A DNA stretch of 20,633 nt from an uncultured Flavobacterium sp. (GTDB lineage Bacteria; Bacteroidota; Bacteroidia; Flavobacteriales; Flavobacteriaceae): contig NZ_CAMIHH010000061.1 of NCBI RefSeq assembly GCF_946220915.1, positions 1 through 20,633 on the forward strand. Reading direction: 5' to 3'. The notes under the pieces were generated by a model that was given only the letters and a program-made list of their open reading frames with translations, was not told the origin of the DNA and ran no database searches. The number at the start of each line of letters is the position of its first letter. Within the stretch, counting starts at the first letter, position 1. A program made the translations under genes and the position numbers. This document shows positions 20,407 to 20,633 of the stretch, piece by piece.

Positions 20407-20633
20407 TCAGTTTTTCAAAACCAATGGACTTGGTGCCGTGCCTAAACAAAGTTTTGAGTTCATGATACTTTTCATCAAATTCCGTCTTTGTATCGCATCA
20501 AGAGCTCTTAGCCATTTTAAATTATTAAATTGACTTTCATAGTTGAGATTAATGTCCACAATCGCATAATTTTCAATAAGATATTTATTCCTTTTTTCAA
20601 TTAACTTCTTGCAGAATTCATTAACACTAATTT
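20407..20633 (-). CDS. C-terminal fragment of an unrecognised protein (at least 74 aa, partial)
   Basis: On the - strand a frame runs from the window edge for 74 codons to TGA at 20409-20407, with no start inside. The visible end reads ISVNEFCKKLIEKRNKYLIE, then NYAIVDINLNYESQFNN, LKWLRALDAIQRRNLMKS, and closes with APSPLVLKN. It looks like a soluble, largely helical, Lys/Asn/Ile-rich protein end. I recognise no family. The DNA is markedly AT-richer than the rest of the window, as in recently acquired or accessory genes. It converges on the sigma-factor operon. Confidence 0.55.
   Translation of the reverse strand, partial: ISVNEFCKKLIEKRNKYLIENYAIVDINLNYESQFNNLKWLRALDAIQRRNLMKSIMNSKLCLGTAPSPLVLKN

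Noticed and set aside
20342..20533. + strand frame of 63 codons after the sigma-factor operon
   Set aside because: It starts before and reads through the terminator hairpin at 20359-20392 and is opposite the better-supported - strand partial frame.

Overview
The window looks like chromosomal DNA of a Flavobacterium-type bacterium (Bacteroidota, Flavobacteriaceae). Evidence: repeated TAnnTTTG promoter -7 elements close upstream of genes, few Shine-Dalgarno sites, a TonB-dependent receptor paired with a surface-type lipoprotein carrying an acidic motif after the lipobox Cys, and Bacteroidota-restricted families (DUF4252, DUF6526, flavobacterial YceI and S41 lipoproteins). No rRNA, tRNA, CRISPR array, phage or IS gene is visible.

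Layout. (1) 78-6748, all + strand: mostly unrelated housekeeping or accessory genes. These are an alpha/beta hydrolase, an SLT lytic transglycosylase, a secreted HExxH metalloprotease, a three-gene set (DUF1089 glycolipid-binding, NTF2/SnoaL-like, YjaB-like acetyltransferase), a HAD hydrolase, a YdeI/OmdA-like plus NTF2-like pair, and a DUF6526 membrane protein. (2) 6797-9708: a stretch of small, highly hydrophilic, probably disordered proteins (62, 174 and 134 aa, all - strand) around a + strand YceI gene, plus two small - strand proteins (86 and 167 aa) of unknown function. (3) 9784-16081: a corrinoid (vitamin B12) uptake locus. On the - strand is a tightly coupled BtuF/BtuC/BtuD-like ABC importer joined by TAATG overlaps. 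Divergently on the + strand is a cobalamin riboswitch, a BtuB-like TonB-dependent receptor and a beta-propeller lipoprotein resembling BtuG. (4) 16241-17683: an S41-family peptidase lipoprotein on the - strand. (5) 17793-20339: an ECF sigma factor, a single-span membrane protein in the anti-sigma position, and three DUF4252 proteins. An ECF-type promoter (TGTAAC, 16 bp, CGTC) lies just upstream, suggesting autoregulation. (6) The right edge holds the C-terminal end of an unrecognised AT-rich - strand gene.

How the genes work together. In region 3 the receptor and surface propeller would capture corrinoid and move it across the outer membrane. The lipoprotein binding protein, FecCD-type permease and ATPase would then carry it across the inner membrane. 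Only the outer-membrane half carries a riboswitch. Region 5 reads as a self-contained envelope-response module in which sigma and anti-sigma control secreted and lipid-anchored DUF4252 proteins. The intergenic regions hold four strong hairpin terminators, two copies of a GC-rich REP-like repeat, a 26-bp inverted repeat and an 89-bp element with terminal inverted repeats.
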